Notes: generated by a model from the sequence alone, not told the origin. Counted from the first letter of the stretch, positions 9,152 to 18,713 are shown. The stretch is 64,000 nt of DNA from JAICLK01 sp963810525 (GCA_963810525.1 CAWENB010000003.1:310001-374000), one strand, 5' to 3'. Made by a program: numbers and translations.

Positions 9152-11984
9152 CGCTAGGACGCCTTCGTTTAGATATTACCTGTCGTAACGGGAAGTATAG
9201 AAGGCAGCCCACCAGAGTGGTGCCACTAATTATTAGTCCGGAGACAAACCACTTTTGCGGCACATAACTCGCGACTAAGCTAACATTGTAAGTTCCATTA
9301 CTGTTTTCATGACAAGCGCCTATTTGCTGTACGCATAAAACCGATGGATTTATATACCACCCGTTCATAGTACTGTTAACTTCTATGTGCTTGATGCCGT
9401 CTAGGGAGCCACTGCTTGCGTGCAAGTGACTTGAGTATCCTAGGCTCAGTTCCCAAAGTCGACTATAGGTATCATTAGATACTAGGTAAAACGGCTGTTT
9501 CGCTTGATTTATATGAATTGTCGTGAGGGTCGGACCATGAGTTTCATACGTGACGGCCGATGGTACGCTCAGCTTCGTCGTTGGGTCACTCTCTAGATAG
9601 AATCGACCTTGTATATTAGGTATCGCGGATAATATAAAATCGGAATAATTGGCAGTCCCCCACCCGGCATTTAGGTAGTTTGGGTAGGCCTCAAAAAGTA
9701 GGTGTAAAGAGTCTGAATTATCAGGGACTTTGACGACAGTATTAAAAGCTTGCCAACCGTTGTCGACATTATCTAACCGGACACTAACCGGATTTAAGTT
9801 ACTTCCATAGCTTATGTAATAACCGCCATCGCCCGTAGGATTCTGGTATTTAAAATTTAATAAATAGTTGCGACCGGGAGCAACCGATATGAGGCCGGGA
9901 CCGGTACATGCTATGTGGTTTGATGCGCTTAGCTGGAGATATGCAAGTGAACCGGGAGCATCGGCGTCATGAAGCCCCATTTGAATCTCGGGGTTGTCGT
10001 CATAATCGTAACAATCACCGACACTTTTTTGCCATAAGCCGCTTTTCAGTTGTGAATTGGGGATCAGATTCATGCTCTTGTATGAGGGATCGACATATGA
10101 TACGGTCAATTGAGAGTTTGCCGGAATATCCAACAGGATGTCCGCAATATTATTTCGGAAAATCAAAGGCTCGTATTCGTTCAAAGGCTCTGTCGACAGA
10201 GAAATATTGTCAGTGTTGTTAGTCAGATAATAAAGCGGGGTGCCTCCATACTTAATACGGAGCTCTTGTTTGCCCGGCCGCACCGGCGTGGTCTTAGTCG
10301 TAATGATGTTGTTGTGTATATTATTGGTGGTAAGCCTACCGAAGACATCTTGCATACCCGTCGTTGGTACATCTGCGGACTCGCTGCTCAAGGTATTAAA
10401 TGAATTTTGATCACTAGCTTGACTAAACTTCGATACCGCTTCAATATTCTCCTTTTGCCCTAGTTCATACATTGAGCTCGTGGATGTAATGTATGGGACT
10501 GCGTATTCGTTACGATAAAGTTGAAAGTTATTTGTGTCAAATTTGTAGGCGAGCCTAAAATCATTTGAACTACTTAAATCAGAATTCATATCTCCTTCAC
10601 AACCAAGTATGTAACTGTAGGCGTCAAGATTTATCTCACCCACGTCACCGGCATCAATATTTTTGACTTGTGTGTTCTTCGAAAGAAGAATTTCATTTAA
10701 CTCTATAGCTACTGCCGGATTATTGTACTCATAGGTGTTGCACCGGTAAGAGCTTACGAAAAGTATATTCTTATGATTCAGATTCAAGCTTTGTAATGAG
10801 CTAAAATACTGGATACTTCTTGGCGTAAGTAAGCGTTTATAGATATCGAAAAACAGGAACCCGTTCATCATTACGAAACTTACCGCCAGAAATCCGACAA
10901 TTAAACGCAGCGATTTCCCATTTAAATACTTCAGTACAATGAGGAGCATGCTGACGATGGCTATCGGTATGTATAATTGCCATTTCAGAGGAGACCGAAA
11001 TGCCCAGCCTCCAGGTGTATTTATGAGAAACCGAATGATATTGCCCACTCCAGGAAGTAAAACCGTCGCGAGTGCGATCATGACCGCAAAAAATATAAGT
11101 GCGACTATAAAACGTTTCTTGTCAATTGGAGTAATTCTATTTTGGACTTTTACGAAAATGCCTAGTAGGATCGCGTAAAATATAAAGATGCCCAAGAAAT
11201 AGATATCAGCATATTGGTTGTTATAAAACCTATAATCCAGTACGACATAACGAGACAAGGATAGCCCCGTAAGTATGTCACCCGTGTTCAGCACGTTTAC
11301 GAGCGCAGCATAGTTAACTGGCTGATTCGTGATCGTGTTACTTAGTACTCCTTTGCTCAGGGTATGCATACTTGCAATCGGCAACAAGAAGTAAACGTTG
11401 CACAGAAAGTAGATTAATCCCAAAAACACTAGCTGCGGCATGATCCGCCTTATATACTGCCTATCCCTCCAAGCCCTGCGAATAAAGTAAATGCTAGATA
11501 GCATGAAATTTACCGCAAATGTAAAGGGGTGGACAAGCGATAGTGTGAGAAATATAAATAGGAGCAACAAATAGCGTAGCTTCTTATCGTCGAAAGTTTT
11601 CTTTACCATGATTAGGCACAGCGGCAACATGGCGACAGCAACCACCAGGCCTATCTTGGATGCGTTACCAAGGAATATCGGATTAAATGTAAACAGTAGT
11701 GCCCCGAAGTTTTTTACCAAACGGTTTTTGACGTTTAAAAACTTGCTTGAGAAATAAAAATACGACAGATAGCAGATAAGGAATGAGGATAAAATATAGA
11801 AATAACTAACGGCTATGTTGCCGAAAAGAGCAAATACGATGACGTCTATTAGCCTTATGGGAACTCTAATAATGCCATCTGGGTTAGAGGCACCATTCTG
11901 GTAAGACCATACGTAAAACTGCTGCGTAAAGTATAGGTGCCAGTTAAATGGAAAACTAAAGTCACCATTGGAGAGAAATTTCAT
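9135..11984 (-). CDS. Large GT-C-like membrane protein with extracytoplasmic beta domains (AftD-like)
   Basis: A 949-aa protein. Residues 1-370 contain about ten membrane segments with FNWHLYFTQQFYVWSY and NPDGIIRVP near the start, features I associate with bacterial AftD/DUF3367-like transferases. Residues about 390-900 are extracytoplasmic and beta-rich, including a carbohydrate-binding-like segment (YLQLSASNHIACTGPGL...YLLNFKYQNP). A last membrane helix at about 915-935 is followed by a basic tail. An in-frame TAG lies shortly upstream of the ATG, and the first membrane helix usual for the family seems missing, so the N-terminus may be shortened. It probably transfers a sugar from a lipid carrier to a surface polymer. 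Confidence 0.7.
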   Translation of the reverse strand: MKFLSNGDFSFPFNWHLYFTQQFYVWSYQNGASNPDGIIRVPIRLIDVIVFALFGNIAVSYFYILSSFLICYLSYFYFSSKFLNVKNRLVKNFGALLFTFNPIFLGNASKIGLVVAVAMLPLCLIMVKKTFDDKKLRYLLLLFIFLTLSLVHPFTFAVNFMLSSIYFIRRAWRDRQYIRRIMPQLVFLGLIYFLCNVYFLLPIASMHTLSKGVLSNTITNQPVNYAALVNVLNTGDILTGLSLSRYVVLDYRFYNNQYADIYFLGIFIFYAILLGIFVKVQNRITPIDKKRFIVALIFFAVMIALATVLLPGVGNIIRFLINTPGGWAFRSPLKWQLYIPIAIVSMLLIVLKYLNGKSLRLIVGFLAVSFVMMNGFLFFDIYKRLLTPRSIQYFSSLQSLNLNHKNILFVSSYRCNTYEYNNPAVAIELNEILLSKNTQVKNIDAGDVGEINLDAYSYILGCEGDMNSDLSSSNDFRLAYKFDTNNFQLYRNEYAVPYITSTSSMYELGQKENIEAVSKFSQASDQNSFNTLSSESADVPTTGMQDVFGRLTTNNIHNNIITTKTTPVRPGKQELRIKYGGTPLYYLTNNTDNISLSTEPLNEYEPLIFRNNIADILLDIPANSQLTVSYVDPSYKSMNLIPNSQLKSGLWQKSVGDCYDYDDNPEIQMGLHDADAPGSLAYLQLSASNHIACTGPGLISVAPGRNYLLNFKYQNPTGDGGYYISYGSNLNPVSVRLDNVDNGWQAFNTVVKVPDNSDSLHLLFEAYPNYLNAGWGTANYSDFILSAIPNIQGRFYLESDPTTKLSVPSAVTYETHGPTLTTIHINQAKQPFYLVSNDTYSRLWELSLGYSSHLHASSGSLDGIKHIEVNSTMNGWYINPSVLCVQQIGACHENSNGTYNVSLVASYVPQKWFVSGLIISGTTLVGCLLYFPLRQVISKRRRPSGETTS

Positions 11985-12006
11985 AATCCTATGCGCACAT
12001 GCCTAG

Positions 12007-13029
12007 CTATATGTGTTTACTAATTAAATCCTTATACCGTTCGTAATGTGGGGCTCTGACCAAATAGACCTCTTTATCCTCGAATAACTTATTAATATTG
12101 CGAGCTTCTATAGCGGCAACACCATCCAAATCAACGGAGTGATAATACTCGTATGCACGTAAAAGAGGGTTCTTATAGTAGCTGAACTCATTCCTTTGGA
12201 TAGCCATAACTTTTCTAATCAGGCTGTCATCAACTTTTGCTTTAGATATTGATTCTTCAGTATTACTTTTTTCAAGTATGTAGATCCTGTCCAGGCGTTC
12301 CCGCTCGACGACCGACTCTTTACCAAAGATTTCTTCAACACCCTTCTTAGCACTATTTGAAAACATGCCCACAAACGGCACTTTGCTAACGTCCAACGCT
12401 TTCAGCTTAAATCGATGCCCCCAGGTAGACGTGTAAGGCATACAGATTAAGGAGTCGCTTTCACCGTCATAGTAAGACAGGTCTTCGCCTAAGAATTTGT
12501 AACCCTGCTCCAATAGCTTATACGTCGTGTAAGTTTTGCCGGTATCGGGCGGCGCGACCAGAAGAAAAGCGACTTTTTTATTTGTATCGTAAAGACTTGC
12601 TCCGTGTATCACCAAGTCATTGTCGCCAATCATCTTACTTAACAAAATGTCGGTTACGTGAATGCCGACCGGATACATATTGTCGACTTTAATCTTTATA
12701 TAGTTTAAATAAAACGAATTCACATAGATCGTGAGATTATTACTGTCCATGCCAGTTACCGCTAACTCACAGCTTAGCCCCCCGTATTTTCTTTCATACA
12801 ATACCCAACCATCGCCAACTTTATAGAAGCTTGAAAAGTGCCCGCCCGTGTCAGGTACGTGATCCCTCGGGTGCTTAACAACGTTTATGGCTACTTTATA
12901 TTTCGTAGTTTTATTGAATTTAAAGAGCGACCCATTCATAATTTCACCAAGTGAAAAATAGTAGAACACTTTTCTAGGGTGATTGAATTTAATCGCTAAC
13001 TTTCCCGGTATTATTTCTCGCCAATCCAT
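12007..13029 (-). CDS. HPr-kinase-like P-loop protein in polysaccharide operon
   Basis: A 340-aa cytoplasmic protein with a Walker A motif APPDTGKTYTT near residue 163, preceded by DNDLVIHGASLY, the layout of the HprK/P C-terminal kinase domain (also seen in PEP-carboxykinase folds). The N-terminal 140 residues are unlike the HprK N-domain. Such truncated HprK-like proteins often sit in glycan or peptide-modification clusters, where their substrate is unknown. AAGGAG lies 5 nt before the ATG. It lies between a GT2 gene and the large GT-C-like gene, so it may regulate or modify a component of this pathway. Confidence 0.72.
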   Translation of the reverse strand: MDWREIIPGKLAIKFNHPRKVFYYFSLGEIMNGSLFKFNKTTKYKVAINVVKHPRDHVPDTGGHFSSFYKVGDGWVLYERKYGGLSCELAVTGMDSNNLTIYVNSFYLNYIKIKVDNMYPVGIHVTDILLSKMIGDNDLVIHGASLYDTNKKVAFLLVAPPDTGKTYTTYKLLEQGYKFLGEDLSYYDGESDSLICMPYTSTWGHRFKLKALDVSKVPFVGMFSNSAKKGVEEIFGKESVVERERLDRIYILEKSNTEESISKAKVDDSLIRKVMAIQRNEFSYYKNPLLRAYEYYHSVDLDGVAAIEARNINKLFEDKEVYLVRAPHYERYKDLISKHI

Positions 13030-13044
13030 AACAACTCCTTAACT

Positions 13045-13869
13045 TTACTTTGACTTTGCAATTGCCCTTTTATATCCAAAGCCGCCGCTGCAATATTCGG
13101 CGGTCTTGAGCACCAGCATCCCGACACCGTAGAGTGGCTTCCTGAACAGCTTCGTAGGTTGAGAAAAATAGAGTTTATAACGAGCCAGTGGGCCAGAAGA
13201 ACTCGTAATAGCCGACTCGTTAGGGTTACTCTTAAAATAAGTGGCGGCATGTTGACCGTAGTAGTACATTTTTTTAAGCGTTGAGGTAAATCTCAGATGA
13301 CCTTCATTGTGGTAGATAAATGAGTGTATACGGTCTATCGGCACTACCCTGGAAACCCTTCGTGAAAGATCCCAGTCCTCCCCACCAACCATGTTTTCGT
13401 TATAGCCGCCGATTTTTTTGTATACCTCCGCATCAAAAAATCGCGCAGCCTCAATTGCGTCTTGGCCGACATAGAAGGACCGCTCAAGACGCTTACATTG
13501 CGCCCAAAACCCTACTCCGAAGGACTCCTCAGGAATTATCAATGCGCCAACTTTCGGATCACCTTGAGCCCTACGGGCACACTCTTCAACAACTTTTTCG
13601 CTTAACTCCATATCCGAGTCAATGATAAGGATAAATTGGCCTGTTGACTTACTTACTGCGTAATTCCGCTGAGTGGAACGTTCAGGGCCTTTTATATATA
13701 CTTTTTTTGTATACTGCCTAGCTATGGAAGTCGTTTTGTCGGCAGAACGATTGTCTACGACTATGAGTTCAATGCTCTTGTAAGACTGACTAACAATGGA
13801 TTTTAGGCACGCTTCTATCGTCGTTTCGTTATTTCTAGTAGTAACAATTACCGATACTAATGGTTTCAT
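13045..13869 (-). CDS. Family 2 glycosyltransferase
   Basis: A 274-aa GT-A enzyme. It begins VSVIVTTRNNETTIEACLKSI (nucleotide-binding start of GT2), then IELIVVDNRSADKT, the metal-binding IDSDMELS (D-x-D) near residue 98, and GGEDWDLSRR (the ED catalytic-base region) near 170. It has no membrane segment, so it acts on a lipid-linked acceptor from the cytoplasm. Its ATG overlaps the stop of the upstream GT4 gene by 4 nt (ATGA), showing translational coupling. Confidence 0.87.
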   Translation of the reverse strand: MKPLVSVIVTTRNNETTIEACLKSIVSQSYKSIELIVVDNRSADKTTSIARQYTKKVYIKGPERSTQRNYAVSKSTGQFILIIDSDMELSEKVVEECARRAQGDPKVGALIIPEESFGVGFWAQCKRLERSFYVGQDAIEAARFFDAEVYKKIGGYNENMVGGEDWDLSRRVSRVVPIDRIHSFIYHNEGHLRFTSTLKKMYYYGQHAATYFKSNPNESAITSSSGPLARYKLYFSQPTKLFRKPLYGVGMLVLKTAEYCSGGFGYKRAIAKSK

Positions 13870-14984
13870 GCAGTCTCCAATATGCGCATGAAGTCCCGGT
13901 AACTTTTTTCAAATGTAATCTGCTTGCTCCATTGCCATGCTTTTTTTCGCATCGCATCATACTTCTTTTTATTGCGTATCAATGCAGTAACTCCCTTGGC
14001 AAGTGAGGCTGGATTTGCGTCCGTCACCATTCCGGTGATGTCTTTACGCACACTGTCTTTCAGACCGTTAACTTCGTAGACGACGGCTGGGCAACCTTGA
14101 CTATTAGCTTCGGTAACAACGAGACCCCATCCTTCTTCGACCGACGTTACAAGTATGAGGTGGCTTTTTCGCATCAGCTTGATTTTCTGGGCTTCGGTGA
14201 TTGAGCCGAAATAGGTAATATCGTTTTTGTGAGGAGAGTTGTTGACATATTCTAAGACCTTCTTCCCATACGCACCCTCCGAGTTGCCCGAAATGTTTAA
14301 CTTTAAGTTCGGAATTGTAGCTTTTGCTTTTTCAAATGCTTGGACTTGGTCAATAGTGCGTTTCATGGCTCGGACTCCGCCATGACTGAGGACTGTCGGT
14401 GTTTTGTCCTTACCGACTTTGTTTAAATCACCGAGAGGTTCAATACCAATCCCCTCGGAAATGATGTGAACCTTATCTGCTCTGAATCCAAAACCCAGCA
14501 GGTCCTCTTTGGTGCTATTGGAGACGGTTATCACGGGGGCTCTGGATAGGCCGACGAGCCTGGTGACGATCGGCACGAGTATATAATAACCAAGGTAGCT
14601 AAACGGTTTCGGTACTTCGTAAAGCCAGTTTCTGCGAGCCAACTGGTGATAGAGTAAGAAACGCTTTGATTTCCGACTAAAAAACGAAGCGAAATACGGG
14701 GCACCGCCCTGGACTTCTTCAATCACGACATCAAACTTATTGCGGAGATGCAAAAAATAGTAGATAAATGCGGATATTGGATGGACGTAACGATTTCCCT
14801 TCACCCTAATAATATTTACACCACCGATAGTATCGTGTTGATTAGCACCTTCATACTTGCTCGTGAGTAAGGTAACTTCATGGCCGTTAGCAATCAGCCT
14901 TTTCGTAAGTTCCTTACAGACAATCTCAGCACCTCCGGCCCGTGGATGCCCAATGTCCTTCCATGTTAACCACAGTACTTTCAC
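13866..14984 (-). CDS. Family 4 glycosyltransferase
   Basis: A 372-aa GT-B enzyme. Its N-terminal domain opens VLWLTWKDIGHPRAGGAEIVCKEL, the acceptor-domain glycine loop typical of GT4. The donor domain carries SHGGVRAMKRTIDQV and the E-x7-E signature EEGWGLVVTEANSQGCP near residues 285-302. It probably transfers a hexose from a nucleotide donor to the lipid-linked repeat unit. The start is GTG, overlapping the end of the split GT2 gene by 4 nt, so before the IS insertion these genes were coupled. Confidence 0.87.
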   Translation of the reverse strand: MKVLWLTWKDIGHPRAGGAEIVCKELTKRLIANGHEVTLLTSKYEGANQHDTIGGVNIIRVKGNRYVHPISAFIYYFLHLRNKFDVVIEEVQGGAPYFASFFSRKSKRFLLYHQLARRNWLYEVPKPFSYLGYYILVPIVTRLVGLSRAPVITVSNSTKEDLLGFGFRADKVHIISEGIGIEPLGDLNKVGKDKTPTVLSHGGVRAMKRTIDQVQAFEKAKATIPNLKLNISGNSEGAYGKKVLEYVNNSPHKNDITYFGSITEAQKIKLMRKSHLILVTSVEEGWGLVVTEANSQGCPAVVYEVNGLKDSVRKDITGMVTDANPASLAKGVTALIRNKKKYDAMRKKAWQWSKQITFEKSYRDFMRILETA

Positions 14985-15319
14985 CCAAACAGTCCTTCAT
15001 TGATAGAATTATTATTTGAACTTGGATCGTCACGTGCAACGTACAGTGGCCTATTTATTACCTCAGCATGGATGTGTGCGATATACATCGCGACAAGGCC
15101 AAGGCAAGCCAGCACAACTCCTATTAAAAATAGTATCAGCACCGCGAGCAGGGTAGTACTTGTTACGGCCCAGTGGTACGGGTTTTCTAATACAAACCTT
15201 ACAATGGTCAGAAAAATACCGAGGGGGACACTGAGTAATAAAATAAATACACCCAGGTAGCCCGCCAATCGTAGTGGCAGTAAACTATAGGCTGTGAAGC
15301 TGTTCATCGCCAAACTCAC
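14981..15319 (-). pseudogene. 3' part of polyprenyl-phosphate glycosyltransferase (GT2), separated by an IS
   Basis: The C-terminal 112 residues of a DPM1/GtrB-type enzyme: the conserved AYSLLPLRLAGYLG junction followed by two membrane helices and a polar tail. By itself it lacks the catalytic domain. Joining it to the 5' part at 16420-17059, after removing the IS and one copy of the 8-bp duplication, gives 978 nt (325 aa) with no frame disruption: ...YSLKKL|VSLAMNSF... The break is therefore purely due to the insertion. The ATG at 15317-15319 could restart translation, but function is unlikely unless the halves assemble. Confidence 0.85.
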
Positions 15320-15326
15320 CAGTTTC
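15319..15326. repeat. Target site duplication of IS (left copy)
   Basis: CCAGTTTC, identical to 16420-16427 and directly flanking the terminal inverted repeat. Confidence 0.88.
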
Positions 15327-16419
15327 GGCTTAATAACAAAAACTGGTTGCTGCTAGCGCTTTAAGACGGACAGATTTCTTTGTCATTGTTTTCGTTATTC
15401 TTGTAAGTACCAACTAAACAAGGAGTAACGAAGATGACTCGAAAGAGCTGTCCGTCTTGCTATTGTACCAACGTAAAGAAAAACGGTGTGAGGAACGGTC
15501 TGACAGCGCTACGTCTGTCGTACCTGCCGTCGGTCATGGAGCAGTAAAGGCCGCCCTGGCCGTAAGCGAGCTACCCTATGGCACCAGTATGCCTTTGACG
15601 GTCGTACCGTGAACAGCTTGGCTAAAGAATACCGGAAAAATACCGGTTGCATCCGCGCTCAACTGAATGACTACAGCCCGCCACGCATCATCCAGAAACC
15701 GCGTACCGTAGCCGTCATAATGGATGTTACCTGATCTTTGGGGACTGGGGCCTCCTGGTTGTTATTGACCCATATGCAGTGGCGACGCTTGGTGAGAATA
15801 CGGTGCTGTATTACGCCACGGTAGACGGGACAGAACGCACCGTAGATTATGAGGTTGCAACAGATACGATTGAAGCAATGGGCTACAGTATCCTGGCGGT
15901 CACCATTGACGGCAGACAGAGGCGTACGGACTATGCTGGAGGGCAAAGGCATACCGGTCCAGCATTGCCAGTTTCACCAGCTTATGACCATCACTCAATG
16001 TCTGACCAAGAAGCCACGACTGACGCAAAATATTGAGTTACGAGCGCTTGCCTTAACGCTCGCTCGGACAGACGAACTAACGTTTGAGGATGCACTCGCT
16101 GGTTGGTACAAGAAACATGGGGCATGGCTCAAGGAGCGTGATCCGGTCACCAAAAGATATGCCCATGAGCGTACCAGAAGAGCTTATTTTTCCTTGTGTC
16201 GCAACCTACCATATCTGTTCACCTACCAAGCCGATTACATACAGGAAAGTGGCATACGAGTAGCCAACACAACGAGCCCATTAGACGGAAGATTCGGCGT
16301 CTGGAAAGACAAGCTCATACCCCACCGTGGAGCCTCAAAACAACGAATAATTACGATCCTCTGGAGTTTCTTCTCTAGAAAAACAGATTAGAGTAGACAC
16401 CAGAATTTGGTGTTAAGCC
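15327..16419 (+). mobile_element. Insertion sequence, 1,093 bp, in the GT2 gene (IS256-like size class)
   Basis: It is bounded by imperfect inverted repeats, GGCTTAATAACAAAAACTGG at the left and GGCTTAACACCAAATTCTGG (read inward) at the right, and flanked by the 8-bp duplication CCAGTTTC. It carries one transposase gene in the plus direction, opposite to the host operon. An 8-bp duplication and a conserved H-C-Q-F-H stretch before the C-terminal Glu fit an IS256/Mutator-like DDE element, but the exact family was not confirmed. It splits the operon between flippase/GT2 and GT4, and is probably polar on the downstream genes. Confidence 0.88.
15434..16391 (+). pseudogene. Transposase with several frameshifts
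   Basis: AGGAG at 15421 precedes ATG at 15434. The N-terminus is a zinc-ribbon (CPSCYCTNVKKNG), then the frame shifts near 15505 (GLT to QRYVCRTC), shifts again near 15735 (MDVT to FGDWGLLVVIDP) and again near 15913 (VTIDGR to RGVRTMLEGKG). The last block, about 15917-16391, contains QHCQFHQLMTITQCLTKKP and the C-terminal half. Putting the blocks together gives a full-length DDE-type transposase with Asp in MDVT, Asp in TIDGR and a late Glu/Asp. All disruptions are small indels, so the gene is dead or the assembly has indel errors here. Confidence 0.75.
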
Positions 16420-17059
16420 CCAGTTTCTTTAGACTATATGCTGGCTCACCGTATCTTCGTGGCCTTTGATTGAAATATACATACTCTCTTCGGAAGCCCA
16501 GCCAATCTATGAGGCCCCGTGTAATCCGGTTGTGTTCAGAAAACTTATTAAATTTATTAATAACCTGCCGATCGATGAGTCTGTAGTCTGTCGCGTGCGG
16601 CGTGATTTGAGTATGCGAAATACGCCGCATGATAGCGTAGAAGATACTCGCACCCCATCGCTTTATGCGGCTCATGCTTCTGGATGCGAAGACACCCACG
16701 ACCACTTCGGCCCCTCTTTCCCATTTGGCAATAAAATCACCGAGGATGCTTGGGGGCATTTGTAAATCGGCATCAATCATAATGGCCGCGTCGCCTCTCG
16801 CTGCATGTATCCCCGCGCTGACGGCAGCCTCTTTGCCAAAGTTACGCGTAAACCTAATTAGGTGTATGCCAGAATTATTATTGACGATGTCGGCGATAAT
16901 TCCGGGAGATCCGTCAACACTCCCATCATCAACGAATATCAGTTCAAAGTCGTATGATAGACCGCTGATTGCGATAAAAATTTCATCACACAACGCGGGT
17001 ATATTAAACGCTTCATTGTATACCGGTACGATTATTGATACTAGTTTTGTGGCTGCCAC
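16388..17059 (-). pseudogene. 5' part of polyprenyl-phosphate glycosyltransferase (GT2, GtrB/DPM1-like), cut by an IS
   Basis: The catalytic part of the enzyme that loads a sugar onto polyprenyl phosphate. It shows VSIIVPVYNEAFNIPAL, LIFVDDGSVDGSP, the FTRNFGKEAAVSAGI segment typical of the DPM1 group, MIDADLQMPP (DxD) and the ATDYRLIDRQV segment. After YSLKKL the reading frame enters the IS and stops after 10 foreign residues at 16388. Membrane helices are encoded by the separated 3' part at 14981-15319. Its first 47 nt overlap the end of the flippase gene. Loss of this enzyme would remove a lipid-linked sugar donor for the GT-C-like proteins further down. Confidence 0.85.
16420..16427. repeat. 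Target site duplication of IS (right copy)
   Basis: CCAGTTTC, identical to 15319-15326. Confidence 0.88.
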
Positions 17060-18344
17060 GCAGATTATCCTTGCTGTCTGCTTTGATGAATTTGCTAGCG
17101 CCTAACCATACCCCCAATAATCCCAACATAAAACAGCCTCCAATCAGCAAGCTGTCTATAACTGCCATTAAAGATTGATGCTCTACCCTCAAAACGCCAA
17201 ACGTTATAACTAAACCTAGTATAACGACAGTGGCTACAGTATAACGTCTCAATGCAATAAAATACAAGATAAATAAATTCAATACTGAAATTACGAACAT
17301 AACTAAACTTAATTTCGGTAGTAGATAGGCATATGGCACGTACTTTTTGCCCATAAGTATTGTCACAATAAGCCTTGGTTCAACCGAGAAAGCTAAGAGC
17401 GCAATTCCTCCTATGAACAGTAGCAGGCCAAATGATTTAAACATAACGGATCTATTATCGCGAGGCCTGTTACGTAACTTGATGGCTGGGAGTAATACTC
17501 CAGTGATTGAAGCGGTTAGAAAGTAAATTATTCTGGCAACGGTTGATATGCCGGCATATAATCCGGCGGTTCTCGAATCGAAATAGTGCTTAACGACAAT
17601 TATATCCATGCTATACATGGCCGTAATCCCGAGAGAGCCACAAAATACTAAAAGTGAGTACTTCAATTCAGGTTTAATTGCCTTAAGATCTGGCAGGCGT
17701 AAGGACGCACTTTTGATCGTCTCTGAAAATCCTCTTTTTCTTACCTGAAGAGACGAATACACAAACGCGATATATTGCCCCACGACTAATCCTAGGATCG
17801 CACCCGTCGTACCGAGTCCGGCAACAACGAAGATCACGGCAAAAATAATATCGGCGACGGAGCTGACAATATTGCATACCGATGAAAGACCGAAGAGCTT
17901 TAATCCTCGTAAATAAGCTGCCCGGAACGTCAACGGAACGGTAATAAGTACAGCCAGTGCCAACACAGGAAACGGCCAAGCGGAGTTAAATTTGAAAAAA
18001 CTTTTTAAAGCGTCACTCGACACGGTTGTCAGAAGGAGAAGTACTACGCCGATGAAAACCGCAAGACGTTCAAGCTCTAAGATGACTTTATTGCGCTTAG
18101 AAACGTCCTCATAGTTTGCAATTATGTTAATTGTTATGAGAGCAAGTACGCTTAGAAAAATTGCAACTTGTGCGAATAGTGATGAAAGGGTCTGTACTTC
18201 ACCAAAACTTGTTGGATGAAGCAGTCTACCTAAAATTGGGTAAAGCAAGTAATTTAATAGTCCGACACTCAGTGAGCCAATAAAGAATATGGCATTATGC
18301 CTGAGAAATGTACTCTGGCGAAATTTATGAATTACTGATTGCAT
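17013..18344 (-). CDS. Polysaccharide flippase (MOP superfamily, Wzx-like)
   Basis: A 443-aa protein with 12-13 membrane helices, predicted to flip lipid-linked oligosaccharide repeat units across the membrane. It opens with the family pattern STFLRHNAIFFIGSLSVGLLNYLLYPILGRLLHPTSF..., including the GRLL..FGE turn. AGAAGG lies 7 nt upstream of the ATG, and TATACT about 28 nt upstream is a plausible -10, making this the first gene of the operon that runs to 6826. The C-terminal tail overlaps the next gene (GT2). Confidence 0.85.
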   Translation of the reverse strand: MQSVIHKFRQSTFLRHNAIFFIGSLSVGLLNYLLYPILGRLLHPTSFGEVQTLSSLFAQVAIFLSVLALITINIIANYEDVSKRNKVILELERLAVFIGVVLLLLTTVSSDALKSFFKFNSAWPFPVLALAVLITVPLTFRAAYLRGLKLFGLSSVCNIVSSVADIIFAVIFVVAGLGTTGAILGLVVGQYIAFVYSSLQVRKRGFSETIKSASLRLPDLKAIKPELKYSLLVFCGSLGITAMYSMDIIVVKHYFDSRTAGLYAGISTVARIIYFLTASITGVLLPAIKLRNRPRDNRSVMFKSFGLLLFIGGIALLAFSVEPRLIVTILMGKKYVPYAYLLPKLSLVMFVISVLNLFILYFIALRRYTVATVVILGLVITFGVLRVEHQSLMAVIDSLLIGGCFMLGLLGVWLGASKFIKADSKDNLRGSHKTSINNRTGIQ

Positions 18345-18713
18345 TTTTTAGCCTTCTGCTTGCTGAGTAGTATACCGTGATACCCGTGAGGATTATTGAA
18401 GCATACAGGTTGAACGGTCATCTTGTAAAATTATTGATTCGTTTTATACTAGTCCTGCAGCCTTCGAAAACCCGCCTCCAAGTTAGTTGGTCGGGGTTAA
18501 ATTGACGAAGGCGCCTATGAAATTTGTTTTTCGTTTTATTTAATGTTTAAGCTTGGATAAATGTATCGATGTGCTACTATTATTTCGAAAATAGCCTCTG
18601 AAGTCCTTGCGAGAGAGAGGCTATTTTCATTATAGATATCCATAGTAGCAGCAAGTGACCTGGTGATTGCCGTGGGCTTTTTGATTTTGTACAAGTGGTA
18701 GTTGCTTGCTCGC
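18345..18713. other. Intergenic region between two minus-strand operons
   Basis: Contains the promoter of the flippase operon near its left end and the stem-loop at 18587-18628. No gene is supported. Confidence 0.5.
18587..18628 (-). terminator. Stem-loop terminator downstream of the Pup-ligase-like gene
   Basis: A perfect 13-bp stem (GAAAATAGCCTCT at 18587-18599 with its complement at 18616-18628) and a 16-nt loop, ending in a TTTTC run on the minus strand. A near copy of the left half and loop occurs at 20464-20494. Confidence 0.6.
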
